Shown here: positions 1 through 7,243 of the stretch, piece after piece
How the letters are laid out: every line of letters starts with the position of its first letter
Numbering within the stretch: the first letter of the stretch is position 1
DNA from: Sinosporangium siamense
Lineage (GTDB): Bacteria; Actinomycetota; Actinomycetes; Streptosporangiales; Streptosporangiaceae
Length of the DNA stretch: 64,000 nucleotides
Assembly: GCF_016863435.1 (NCBI RefSeq)
Contig: NZ_BOOW01000012.1
Span: 186,001 to 250,000 of the forward strand
Reading direction: 5' to 3'
Translations under genes and position numbers: made by a program
The notes under the pieces: model-generated
Database searches by the model: none
What the model was told of the DNA's origin: nothing
The model's input: only the letters and a program-made list of their open reading frames with translations

Positions 1-408
1 ACGGCGGGTGCACACGGCTACGTCGGAAACGGCAACACCAGGGTGCACACCGCCACCCGGCCCATCGCAGGAACCGGTGAACAGGAACTCTTCAAACGGG
101 CCCGGGAACGGGTGCTCGAATATCGCTTCGACAACGTGCCGGACGGCGTCTACACGGTCGAGCTCGCCTTCGCAGAAACCCGCGGCAAACAGCCCGGGCA
201 GCGTGTCTTCGACGTCTACGCGGAAGGGAAGCTCGCCGTCCCCGGCCTCGACCTCGCCCACGAGGTCGGCGTACACACCGCCACCACCAGGCAATACACC
301 GTGTGGGTCGCCGACGGCCAGCTCAACGTGCAGTTCGCCGCGCTGACCGGCGACACCATCGTCAACGCCATCCGCATCTCCGAAAGGCCCGACAAGGTCA
401 TCCCGTGA
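1..408 (+). CDS. C-terminal end of a secreted S8 peptidase-like protein (malectin domain), cut by window start
   Basis: The reading frame is open from base 1 to the TGA at 406-408, so this is the tail of a gene that starts outside the window. The visible 135 residues form most of a malectin-like domain: a GYVGNGNTRVH segment, an ELFKRARERVLEYRFDNVPDG segment, then VYTVELAFAETR and a terminal LNVQFAA...IRISERPDKVIP. The same domain ends every large S8 protein in this window, which is why I assign it to that family. Malectin-type domains bind carbohydrate in other proteins; binding here is inference. It is followed after 69 bp, with its own hairpin, by a full-length paralogue on the same strand, so this is the left end of a second tandem array. 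Whether its missing catalytic domain is active cannot be seen. Confidence 0.85.
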   Translation, partial: TAGAHGYVGNGNTRVHTATRPIAGTGEQELFKRARERVLEYRFDNVPDGVYTVELAFAETRGKQPGQRVFDVYAEGKLAVPGLDLAHEVGVHTATTRQYTVWVADGQLNVQFAALTGDTIVNAIRISERPDKVIP

Positions 409-416
409 TTCCCCCC

Positions 417-455
417 GGCGCACGGCCCGTCCGCCCCGGGGGCGGGCCGCGCGCC
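417..455 (+). terminator. GC-rich hairpin between tandem S8 genes
   Basis: An imperfect but long inverted repeat (GGCGCACGGCCCG... / ...CGGGCCGCGCGCC) fills the short gap between the two + strand S8 genes. There is no T-tract, so it may be a terminator or an intercistronic RNA stabiliser. Similar hairpins lie between the members of the array at 32-55 kb. Confidence 0.5.
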
Positions 456-477
456 GCTCCAGCCCGAAGGAGACCAC

Positions 478-3400
478 GTGTCCGACAGTCGCCGCCGATC
501 ACTTCTGATCGGCGTCGTGGCCACCTTGGCTTTACTCGCCCCACCGGGCATCTCGCCCGCCGCATCCGCCCCCGACAAGATTCACCAGGATGTACGGAAG
601 GACCTGGCCGCCGACGACAAGGCCGCCTTCTGGGTGCGTATGAAGGCCACCGCCGACCTCAGTGCCGTCAAGAGCACGGCCACCAAGACCGAGAAAACCC
701 AGCAGGTCTACCGCGCCAAGTCCCAGACCGCCGAGACGTCACAGGCCGCCCTGCGCGAACTCCTCAAGAGAGCGGGCGCCGACTTCACCCCCTATTGGAT
801 CGCCAACGTGGTGCGTGTCACCGGCGGCGCGAAACTCGCCGACTCGATCGTGAAACTCCCCGAGGTCGAACGCATCGAGCCCGTCCGCGACATCCCCATG
901 CCCAAGCCCCGGCCCGCCGAGAAGACGGCAAAGGTCAACGCGGTCGAATGGAACCTCGGCAACATCAACGCGCCACAGGTATGGGCGGAGGCGAAGAACC
1001 GCGGCGAGAACATCGTCGTGGCCAACATCGACACCGGCGTGGAGTTCGACCACCCCGCCGTCGCCGCGCAGTATCGCGGCAGGAAAGGCGACGGGCGCGT
1101 CGACCACAACTACAACTGGTTCAACCCCTTCCGTGACTGCACATCCGGCAAACCCTGCGACGACACAGGCCACGGCACCCACACGATGGGCACCATGGTG
1201 GGCGACGACGGCACCGGCAACACGATCGGCGTCGCCCCGGGCGCGAAATGGATCGCCGCCCGGGCGTGCTACAACGATTGGTGCTACAGCGAACAGCTCC
1301 TCGCCGCCGGCCAGTGGATGCTCGCCCCCACCGACCGGAGCGGCGCCAACCCCCGGCCCGACCTGGCCCCCGACATCGTCAACAACTCCTGGGGTGGGAC
1401 CCGGATCGACCCGTTCTACAAACAGGTCACCGAGGCGTGGACGGCGGCGGGCATCTTCTCCGTCTTCTCCGGCGGCAACATTGATGTGATCGGCTGCAAC
1501 TCCGCCTTCTCCCCGGGCGCCGACCTGTCCAGTTACAGCGCGGGGGCGTCCAACGTCAGGAACGGCATCGCGAGTTTCTCCGCACGAGGCACCGGAGAGG
1601 CCGGGGACATCAAGCCCAACATCACCGCCCCCGGCGTGAGCGTGCGCTCATCGGTGACCGGAGGCGGTTATGCCTCATACTCCGGCACGTCCATGTCGGC
1701 CCCTCATGTGTCGGCCACCGTGGCCCTGATGTGGTCCGCCTCACCCGCCTTGCGCGGTGACGTGGCGGCGACCCGCGCACTGCTCGACCGCACCGCGATC
1801 GATGTGGACGACACCAGTTGCGGCGGCACGGCGGCCGACAACAACGTGTGGGGCGAAGGCCGCCTGGACGCGTATGCGGCTGTGCGGGCTGTGCCGTACC
1901 AGCAGCTCGGCACGGTGACCGGGAAGGTGACGAGCGGCAGCGAGCCGGTGGCCGGCGTCGAGGTGCAGATCCTCGGCCCGCTGAACCGCACCGTCAGCAC
2001 CACCCGCGAAGGCACCTTCACCCTGCCCCGCCTGCCGGTCGGGAATTATCGGCTGACGACCAACAAATTCGGGTACGGCATCGCCAACGCGGCCTTCACC
2101 GTCACCGCCGACCAGACCACCACCAAGGACGTGACCCTCACCGCGCTGCCCACAAGCGTCGTAACCGGCACCGTCACCTCCCAAGGCGCCCCCGCCGAGG
2201 GCGCCACCGTGACCGCTGTGGGCACACCCGTCAGCGCGGTCACCGACTCCGCCGGCCGATATCGCCTCACTCTGCCGAGGGGCGCCCACGAGGTGAGGTT
2301 CGCCGCCTGGCATCGCTGCGTCGACACCGTCACCGCCTCGATCGAGGTGAACCGCGACCTGATCCGCGACACCGACCTGCCGCAACGTGTCGACCGCTTC
2401 GGCTACACCTGCACGGTGGGCAACGAACCTCACGTCGAGGGCGTCGACCGGGTGTGGATCTTCATGGACGACGAGAGGGAGCAGGTGGAGCTGCCCTTCC
2501 CCTTCCCGTATTACGGCAACACCTACACTCGCGCCACCGTCGGCGGCCGGGGGGGCCTGAACTTCAAGGGATTCCTGCCCAGCGGTTTGTGGGGGCTCCC
2601 GTCATGGGCCGGCTCCGACCTCATCGCCCCCTACTTCGGCAACGGCGGCGTGGATCCGCACTATTCATCGGTCTACACCGCCGCACTCGGCACCGCACCG
2701 AACCGCACCTTCGTCATCGAATGGCGTGAGTTCCAACGGGGGAACCGCCCCTTCGGGCGTGTGTCGTTCTCCGTCCTGCTCCACGAGAACGGCACCATCG
2801 GATTCCGATACCGCGGCATCAGGACCGAGGCCGACTCGGGGGTGTCCGCCATCATCGGCATCAGTGACTCCGACGGGGTGCAGGCATTCGAATACTCGAA
2901 CAACCAGTCGTCGTTGCGCGGCGACCAGAGCCTCACCTTCACCCCCAGCCGCCACGGCGTCGCCACCGGCGTCATCACCGACGCCAACGACGGCAAACCC
3001 GTGGTGGGCGCCACGGTGAAAATCGACGGCACCCCCACCTTCACCACGGGGGCCGACGGCGGGTTCCGAGGCCTCGTCCCCATCGGCAACCACCGCGTGG
3101 AGGTGTCCAAAGAGCACTACGGCACGATCATCAGGGACATCACCGTCACCCAAGGCACCCTCAGCCGCGTCGACAACGCCCTGCCCACCGGTGACCTCGT
3201 CCCCAGCGCCGACACCGTGACCTTGGTCATGCCCGCCGGCACAGAACACACCAGCCGTTTCCGCCTGACCAACCGAGGAACCGGCGCGACCGACTACACA
3301 ATCGCCACGGACCCCACCCAGCCATGGCTGACCGTCACCCCCGGAACGTCCACGTTGCCTCCCGGCGCCACCGGCACCGTCACGGTCACCGCCTCCTCCT

Positions 3401-3990
3401 CCGGCATGCAACCGGGCACCGTACGCACCGGCAAACTGACGGTGAGCTCGGCCAGCGGCAGAAAACCGGAATTCGACGTGAACGTGCGGGTAGTGGCCCC
3501 CACCACCCACGCCGCCGTCGACACCGGCGGCACCCGGGAGTTCGTCGACCGCCTCGGCGAACGCTGGTCGGCGGACAAGGCATATGTCGCGGGAGGTGAG
3601 GGCTATCTCGGCAGCGGCACCCGGGTACACACCTCCACCGCTCCCATTGCCGGCACCGCAGAACAGGAACTGTTCAAACAAGCCCGCGAACGCATGCTTG
3701 AATACCGCTTCGACAATGTGCCGAACGGCGTCTACACCGTGGAACTCGGCTTCGCCGACACCCGCGCGAGCCGCCCCGGCCAACGCGTCTTCGACGTCAC
3801 CGTGGAAGGCCAACCGGCCGTCTCCGCCCTCGACCTGGCCACGTCAGCCGGCCCCCGCACTGCCGTCACCCGGCAACACACGGTGACGGTGGTCGACGGC
3901 CAGCTCAACGTGCAGTTCGGCAAACGGGTGGGGGACACGATCGTGAACACCGTGCGTGTGTGGAAGTGGCCCACGGGGGTCACACCGTAG
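478..3990 (+). CDS. Secreted subtilisin-like serine peptidase (S8) with C-terminal malectin domain; complete catalytic residues
   Basis: This 1170-residue protein starts at a GTG preceded by AAGGAGACCAC, the same Shine-Dalgarno context used by its paralogues. Residues 1-31 form a signal peptide ending near SPAASA. Residues about 40-145 resemble an I9-type inhibitory propeptide. The S8 domain (about 155-475) has Asp185 in NIDTGV, His232 in GHGTHTMGT, oxyanion Asn334 in SGGN and Ser405 in SGTSMSAPH, so it should be active. Downstream are two carboxypeptidase-regulatory-like beta domains (about 478-640), a beta-sandwich region with PFPFPYYGNTYT (about 660-820), a third regulatory-like repeat (about 825-900), a BACON-like domain (about 910-1000) and a malectin domain to the end. 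There is no membrane anchor or sortase motif, so release outside the cell is likely. Protease substrate is unknown. Confidence 0.93.
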   Translation: MSDSRRRSLLIGVVATLALLAPPGISPAASAPDKIHQDVRKDLAADDKAAFWVRMKATADLSAVKSTATKTEKTQQVYRAKSQTAETSQAALRELLKRAGADFTPYWIANVVRVTGGAKLADSIVKLPEVERIEPVRDIPMPKPRPAEKTAKVNAVEWNLGNINAPQVWAEAKNRGENIVVANIDTGVEFDHPAVAAQYRGRKGDGRVDHNYNWFNPFRDCTSGKPCDDTGHGTHTMGTMVGDDGTGNTIGVAPGAKWIAARACYNDWCYSEQLLAAGQWMLAPTDRSGANPRPDLAPDIVNNSWGGTRIDPFYKQVTEAWTAAGIFSVFSGGNIDVIGCNSAFSPGADLSSYSAGASNVRNGIASFSARGTGEAGDIKPNITAPGVSVRSSVTGGGYASYSGTSMSAPHVSATVALMWSASPALRGDVAATRALLDRTAIDVDDTSCGGTAADNNVWGEGRLDAYAAVRAVPYQQLGTVTGKVTSGSEPVAGVEVQILGPLNRTVSTTREGTFTLPRLPVGNYRLTTNKFGYGIANAAFTVTADQTTTKDVTLTALPTSVVTGTVTSQGAPAEGATVTAVGTPVSAVTDSAGRYRLTLPRGAHEVRFAAWHRCVDTVTASIEVNRDLIRDTDLPQRVDRFGYTCTVGNEPHVEGVDRVWIFMDDEREQVELPFPFPYYGNTYTRATVGGRGGLNFKGFLPSGLWGLPSWAGSDLIAPYFGNGGVDPHYSSVYTAALGTAPNRTFVIEWREFQRGNRPFGRVSFSVLLHENGTIGFRYRGIRTEADSGVSAIIGISDSDGVQAFEYSNNQSSLRGDQSLTFTPSRHGVATGVITDANDGKPVVGATVKIDGTPTFTTGADGGFRGLVPIGNHRVEVSKEHYGTIIRDITVTQGTLSRVDNALPTGDLVPSADTVTLVMPAGTEHTSRFRLTNRGTGATDYTIATDPTQPWLTVTPGTSTLPPGATGTVTVTASSSGMQPGTVRTGKLTVSSASGRKPEFDVNVRVVAPTTHAAVDTGGTREFVDRLGERWSADKAYVAGGEGYLGSGTRVHTSTAPIAGTAEQELFKQARERMLEYRFDNVPNGVYTVELGFADTRASRPGQRVFDVTVEGQPAVSALDLATSAGPRTAVTRQHTVTVVDGQLNVQFGKRVGDTIVNTVRVWKWPTGVTP

Positions 3991-4071
3991 GCGGCTGTCC
4001 CACGGCCAGCCCTACCCTGTTCGGGGTGGGGCCGGCCGAGTCGTATCTTTCGAGCGTAGAAGCAAGTCGGT

Positions 4072-4097
4072 GGCCGGAAGGGGATAACTTTCCGGCC
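4072..4097. terminator. Hairpin between convergent S8 and toxin genes
   Basis: GGCCGGAA at 4072-4079 pairs with TTCCGGCC at 4090-4097 across a 10-base loop. It lies between the stop of the + strand S8 gene and the stop of the - strand PIN toxin gene, a position suited to a bidirectional terminator. Confidence 0.5.
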
Positions 4098-4126
4098 GCC
4101 GGACGATGGCTGTCCTCAACACGGTG

Positions 4127-4555
4127 CTAATCGTCGAGCTGAGACACCTCAACGACTACCAACTGTCCCCCTAGCGCCTGCACCGTGGACTTCCAGCGGG
4201 CGGCGTCAGTCGTCAGGATCGGGCAGTTGCGCAGCACCGCCTGAAGACAGGTCTGCACGTCCCACAGCTCATCGGGCTGATCGCCCTCCAGCCGCATCCG
4301 CGCCAGATCGGTGGCATCGTCAAAGGCTGTGAGCCCAGCGAAGTCGGCGGCGTCCAGTCTCCCGACGCCCCGGATGACGGCGAGCTGATCGTTGGTGGCT
4401 GCGGCCTCCACGGTGGCACCGGTGACGGCCAGCGCCGGAACGATCAAGGAGACCTGTGCGGCGTCCAGTTGCTGCAGCAAGGCGATGACGTCGCCGTCGC
4501 CGTGCCCCGCCTGGGCGAGCAGAGCCGCGTCCAGGACGTAGCCGTCAGCGGCCAT
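4127..4555 (-). CDS. PIN-domain toxin (VapC-like) of a type II toxin-antitoxin pair
   Basis: This 142-residue protein has the size and layout of PIN-domain ribonuclease toxins: an N-terminal YVLDAALLAQ strand with the first acidic residue, a central acidic helix region, and a C-terminal LWDVQTCLQAVLRNCPILTTDAARW block carrying the later acidic positions. VapC toxins cleave RNA and are neutralised by the cognate antitoxin. The start ATG lies inside the end of the antitoxin gene (11-bp overlap), so the two are translationally coupled. Family assignment is by length, layout and partner; the divergent sequence means the exact VapC subgroup is not clear. A fragment of a second copy of this gene lies at 5057-5118. 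Confidence 0.75.
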   Translation of the reverse strand: MAADGYVLDAALLAQAGHGDGDVIALLQQLDAAQVSLIVPALAVTGATVEAAATNDQLAVIRGVGRLDAADFAGLTAFDDATDLARMRLEGDQPDELWDVQTCLQAVLRNCPILTTDAARWKSTVQALGGQLVVVEVSQLDD

Positions 4556-4796
4556 TCAGGATCTCCTGCGCTTTGCGTGCCCGGCGCCGAGCGCGCTCGA
4601 CAACGGCGGGGTCGGCATGTGCTCTGTCGACGGCGGCTCGCCAGGCGAGGTCGGCCTGCCGCTCGGTGTCCATCCGGTGCAACGCGGCCTCGTTGAAGTA
4701 GGCCGACACCGAGCGGGCCCGCCCGGCCTCGACCTGTCCTTGCACGTAGGCGTGGACGGTCTCGTCGACAGTGATGGTGATCGGCTTGGTGCTCAT
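4545..4796 (-). CDS. CopG/ribbon-helix-helix-type antitoxin
   Basis: I take the ATG at 4794-4796, which gives 83 residues beginning MSTKPITITVDETVHAYV. An upstream extension of the frame to 4928 is GC-rich nonsense for this family and is left out. The N-terminal ITITVDE strand followed by a helix (VHAYVQGQVEAGRARSVSAYFNEAAL) matches the ribbon-helix-helix DNA-binding fold. The charged C-terminal helix (AVVERARRRARKAQEIL) would be the toxin-binding part. The 20 bases upstream are unusually AT-rich (TATGATGATTAT), fitting a promoter that the RHH dimer could repress. It precedes and overlaps the PIN toxin gene. Confidence 0.75.
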   Translation of the reverse strand: MSTKPITITVDETVHAYVQGQVEAGRARSVSAYFNEAALHRMDTERQADLAWRAAVDRAHADPAVVERARRRARKAQEILNGR

Positions 4797-5275
4797 ATAA
4801 TCATCATATGCCAGAGGGTGACGTCGCTGGAGGAAACCCGGACCCAGCTGACCGCTCGTCGCCCGGCGTGTGCACCGGCCGAACTGGTGACCGGTTTGAC
4901 AGGCGGTGACCTTCGCCGTGCTCGCCAATAGGCCTTGCTTCTCCCGTCCGCGCGCCCCTGGTGAAACGGCGGCCGCCTGTGGGGGGCGACCTTCTCAACG
5001 TGAAACTGCGTCCTGCAGCCACTCTGCCTTTCGTCGGTAAAGGTGCCTACGTCGCAAGGCGATGACATCGCAGTCGCCGTGTCCCGCCTGGGCGAGCAGG
5101 GCCGCGTCCAGGACTTAGCCCTGCAGTTGTGCAACACGGAGCAGTGACCTGTGGCTTTTGGTGCTGCAGGCCGCGCCATTCGCACGATACATACCAGGAC
5201 CAACTCTCCACACTCTCTGCGAGGCCGAGGGCATCGCGCTGCGCTCGGGCCGCACCCTCCGCAGGCCCGAAGTGT
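4797..5275. other. Gene-poor stretch between the antitoxin and the IS30 remnant
   Basis: Apart from the PIN-toxin scrap at 5057-5118 I see no supportable gene here. The overlapping short frames have no family resemblance. The region looks like debris left by insertion and deletion. Confidence 0.5.
5057..5118 (-). pseudogene. Fragment of a second PIN-toxin gene
   Basis: About 60 bases match the 5' part of the toxin gene at 4481-4540 with a few substitutions. Read on the minus strand they give VLDAALLAQAGHGDCDVIAL. A stop codon stands where the upstream codon should be, and similarity ends right after the VIAL codons. It is a dead duplicate scrap. Confidence 0.7.
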
Positions 5276-5698
5276 TCAACGAGCTATTGACCAGCGGGAT
5301 TGCTTCCACCAGCTGAGGGCAGGTATAGCTGACTGCTTGCCAAGCAGTGCAGGCGATAGAACTCGACCGCCTGAGCGGTCAGGCTGAGACCGAACTTCCC
5401 CAAGGGAAGACCATTTCCTGCTCATCCTGTCACGAGCGAACTCATGCAGCCGATTGTTCCGTACGAGTTTCCGGAGTTTTGGGCGTTTCCGCGTTTCGGG
5501 GGCGCGCTGTTGTGCCGCTGCCGCTCGATATTCGGCTGCTCCGCCGTTCCTTTCCACTTCGCGGGCGATGACGGAGTGGTGCCAGCCGAGGAATCGACCG
5601 ATTTCCCTGCAGGATCTCTGAGTGGTGAGTTCTCGGGAAATAGCCTCACGCTCTTCCGCCGAGAGTGGGGTATTCCCTTTCATGGGGGACAGCTTCAA
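5276..5698 (-). pseudogene. Truncated IS30-type transposase (N-terminal HTH only)
   Basis: The first ~94 residues (down to about base 5416) read like the N-terminus of IS30-family transposases: PLSAEEREAISREL, a helix-turn-helix with SCREIGRFLGWHHSVIAREV, then RNGGAAEYRA and RPKLRKL. After KWSS, where intact members continue WSPEQI and into the DDE catalytic core, the sequence becomes unrelated. The catalytic domain is missing altogether, so the element cannot move by itself. I see no terminal inverted repeats. It marks this patch as a past insertion site. Confidence 0.7.
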
Positions 5699-5852
5699 TC
5701 AAGTCGAGATATTAGACATTATCTCACGACCGTCACAGTCGCCGCTTGAAACCAAGATCCCATAGAAGTTCGACTCGACGGGAAGGGCAGAATTCCCCCC
5801 ACCTCCGCCGAGCGAAGAAGTGCTCCCAGTGCGAGGTTCCTTTTTGCCTGCT

Positions 5853-6314
5853 TTATCGGTTCTTGCGTGCTAGGAGTTCCTGAATGTCATTGCGTAGACT
5901 TGCGTACCATCCGCTAATTCTGTAGCGCGCGTTGAATTTCAGTGACCACATGCGTAGCCATAGCGGCAGAGAGCCATGTGCGACGTAGATACATATGTCT
6001 GCCGCGTAGAGCTCCGCCGTCTTCCGTAGATCCTTGTCCTTGAGCATGAGACGCAAGTGTGCGAGTGACCCCTTGTCGACAGAGTGATTTATTCTCACCA
6101 TGTGAGACAGGGCAGTAAGTCCCTGGTTGATCGTTTCGGGCCTGCCCGAGGCGAGTGCGCGGACCGCCCGTGGAGCCACGATGGCGACATCCGGGCAGTT
6201 CAACGCGAGTCCTATGACCGCAGCGCCGACATGGTGTTCCTTGCGGTCGAAGGCGGCATCCACCTCGCTGGGGTCGTCGCATCCGATCAACCCTTCGCCG
6301 GTCATCCAGTTCAC
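5853..6314 (-). CDS. Candidate immunity protein for the RHS-linked toxin
   Basis: This gene encodes 153 residues without signal peptide. I do not recognise the family. The sequence is helix-rich, with repeats of the type VAPRAVRALASGRPETINQGLTAL and KGSLAHLRLMLKDKDL that suggest a small HEAT-like alpha solenoid. Its position is the argument for function: it lies directly downstream of the toxin-encoding 3' end of the RHS gene on the same strand, separated by 164 bp of AT-rich DNA. That is the standard place for the cognate immunity gene in polymorphic toxin loci. The gene's GC content is visibly lower than that of the flanking genes, as is that of the toxin tip. A cytoplasmic inhibitor of the toxin is inferred, not shown. 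Confidence 0.6.
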   Translation of the reverse strand: MNWMTGEGLIGCDDPSEVDAAFDRKEHHVGAAVIGLALNCPDVAIVAPRAVRALASGRPETINQGLTALSHMVRINHSVDKGSLAHLRLMLKDKDLRKTAELYAADICIYVAHGSLPLWLRMWSLKFNARYRISGWYASLRNDIQELLARKNR

Positions 6315-6478
6315 GTTGCTCCGTTATTTTGGCGGTAATTTAATTATATCATAATTAGCACAACCCCCTCCCGGCCGGCCTGACCCTGTTGGCAGTGGAA
6401 CACTGTTCCCGATCGGAGGCGAGCCAGAAGGGGGATGCACCTCATTGTTGCAAGCGTTTCATATTGGAAGGAGCGCTG

Positions 6479-7243
6479 CTATCTTAGCTTCCCGTTGGAT
6501 TTGAATATTTTGGCCTTTATGAGAGCGGATCTCGAAGTTTGGTCCAAGAGATTCCAGGTGACCACATAGCCATGCCATGTGGCATCCCTTGTTTGGGCGA
6601 ATACTATAATTTCGCCGGTGGAGCGGTCGTAAGCGACTCGCCTTCTCACGCTGATGTGTAACGAGCGATTGAGCATGGCTTGTGCGTTCGTCGGTTCTGG
6701 CCCAATCCTGCTACCCAACTTTCCGTTGGCGTGCTTGGGGTTCGCCTCGTAGTGCAACTGCGGCCCGAAGGGCATATCGTTGCACGGATCGGAGTTGTGT
6801 ACAAGAATGCCAGAGGACCCGGCTCGAACATAGTACGTATGAATATCGTCGACCGTCAGGTTGTGGACACGCTGACTCTGAGTGCTCCACTTGGCGATGG
6901 CCACGACCTTGACAGAGGCGCCTGCCGTGTTCTGGAGCCATGCCCCGGAGGGTAGGCTGGTGGCTTCGACCCATTCCTTGCGGTCTTGTAGCCAGAAGGG
7001 ATGGTTATCGGTGGCAGTGATCACCCCAATGGCACTGCCAGCCTTGCCGTCAGCGGCGACGGTGATCTGCACGAGATTCTTAGCACCCTTGCTGCTGATG
7101 AGCGCAGTAACGGCTTTGGCCCCGGTTTTACCTGTTTTGGGGTCGGTGGCTAGGACCTTGTCGCCAACTTCGATATTCTCGATCGGCTTTCTCGTGCCAT
7201 CGGCCATGACAACGACCGTACCCGGCACAAAACTGGACTTGCA
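6479..7243 (-). other. Hint domain (about 6788-7243) and unassigned toxin tip (about 6479-6787)
   Basis: The Hint block runs from the CKSSFVPG cysteine to VHNSD. The ~100-residue tip after it has a GPQLHYEANPKHANGKLG start, a PTNAQAMLNRSL helix, a VAYDRSTGEIIVFAQT strand pair, WHGYV and an ALIKAKIF...GKL end. The scattered His/Glu/Lys/Arg residues and small alpha/beta layout recall ribonuclease tips (BECR-type fold) of polymorphic toxins. That is inference from pattern only. Base composition falls markedly towards the 3' end, typical of horizontally swapped toxin cassettes. Confidence 0.55.
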
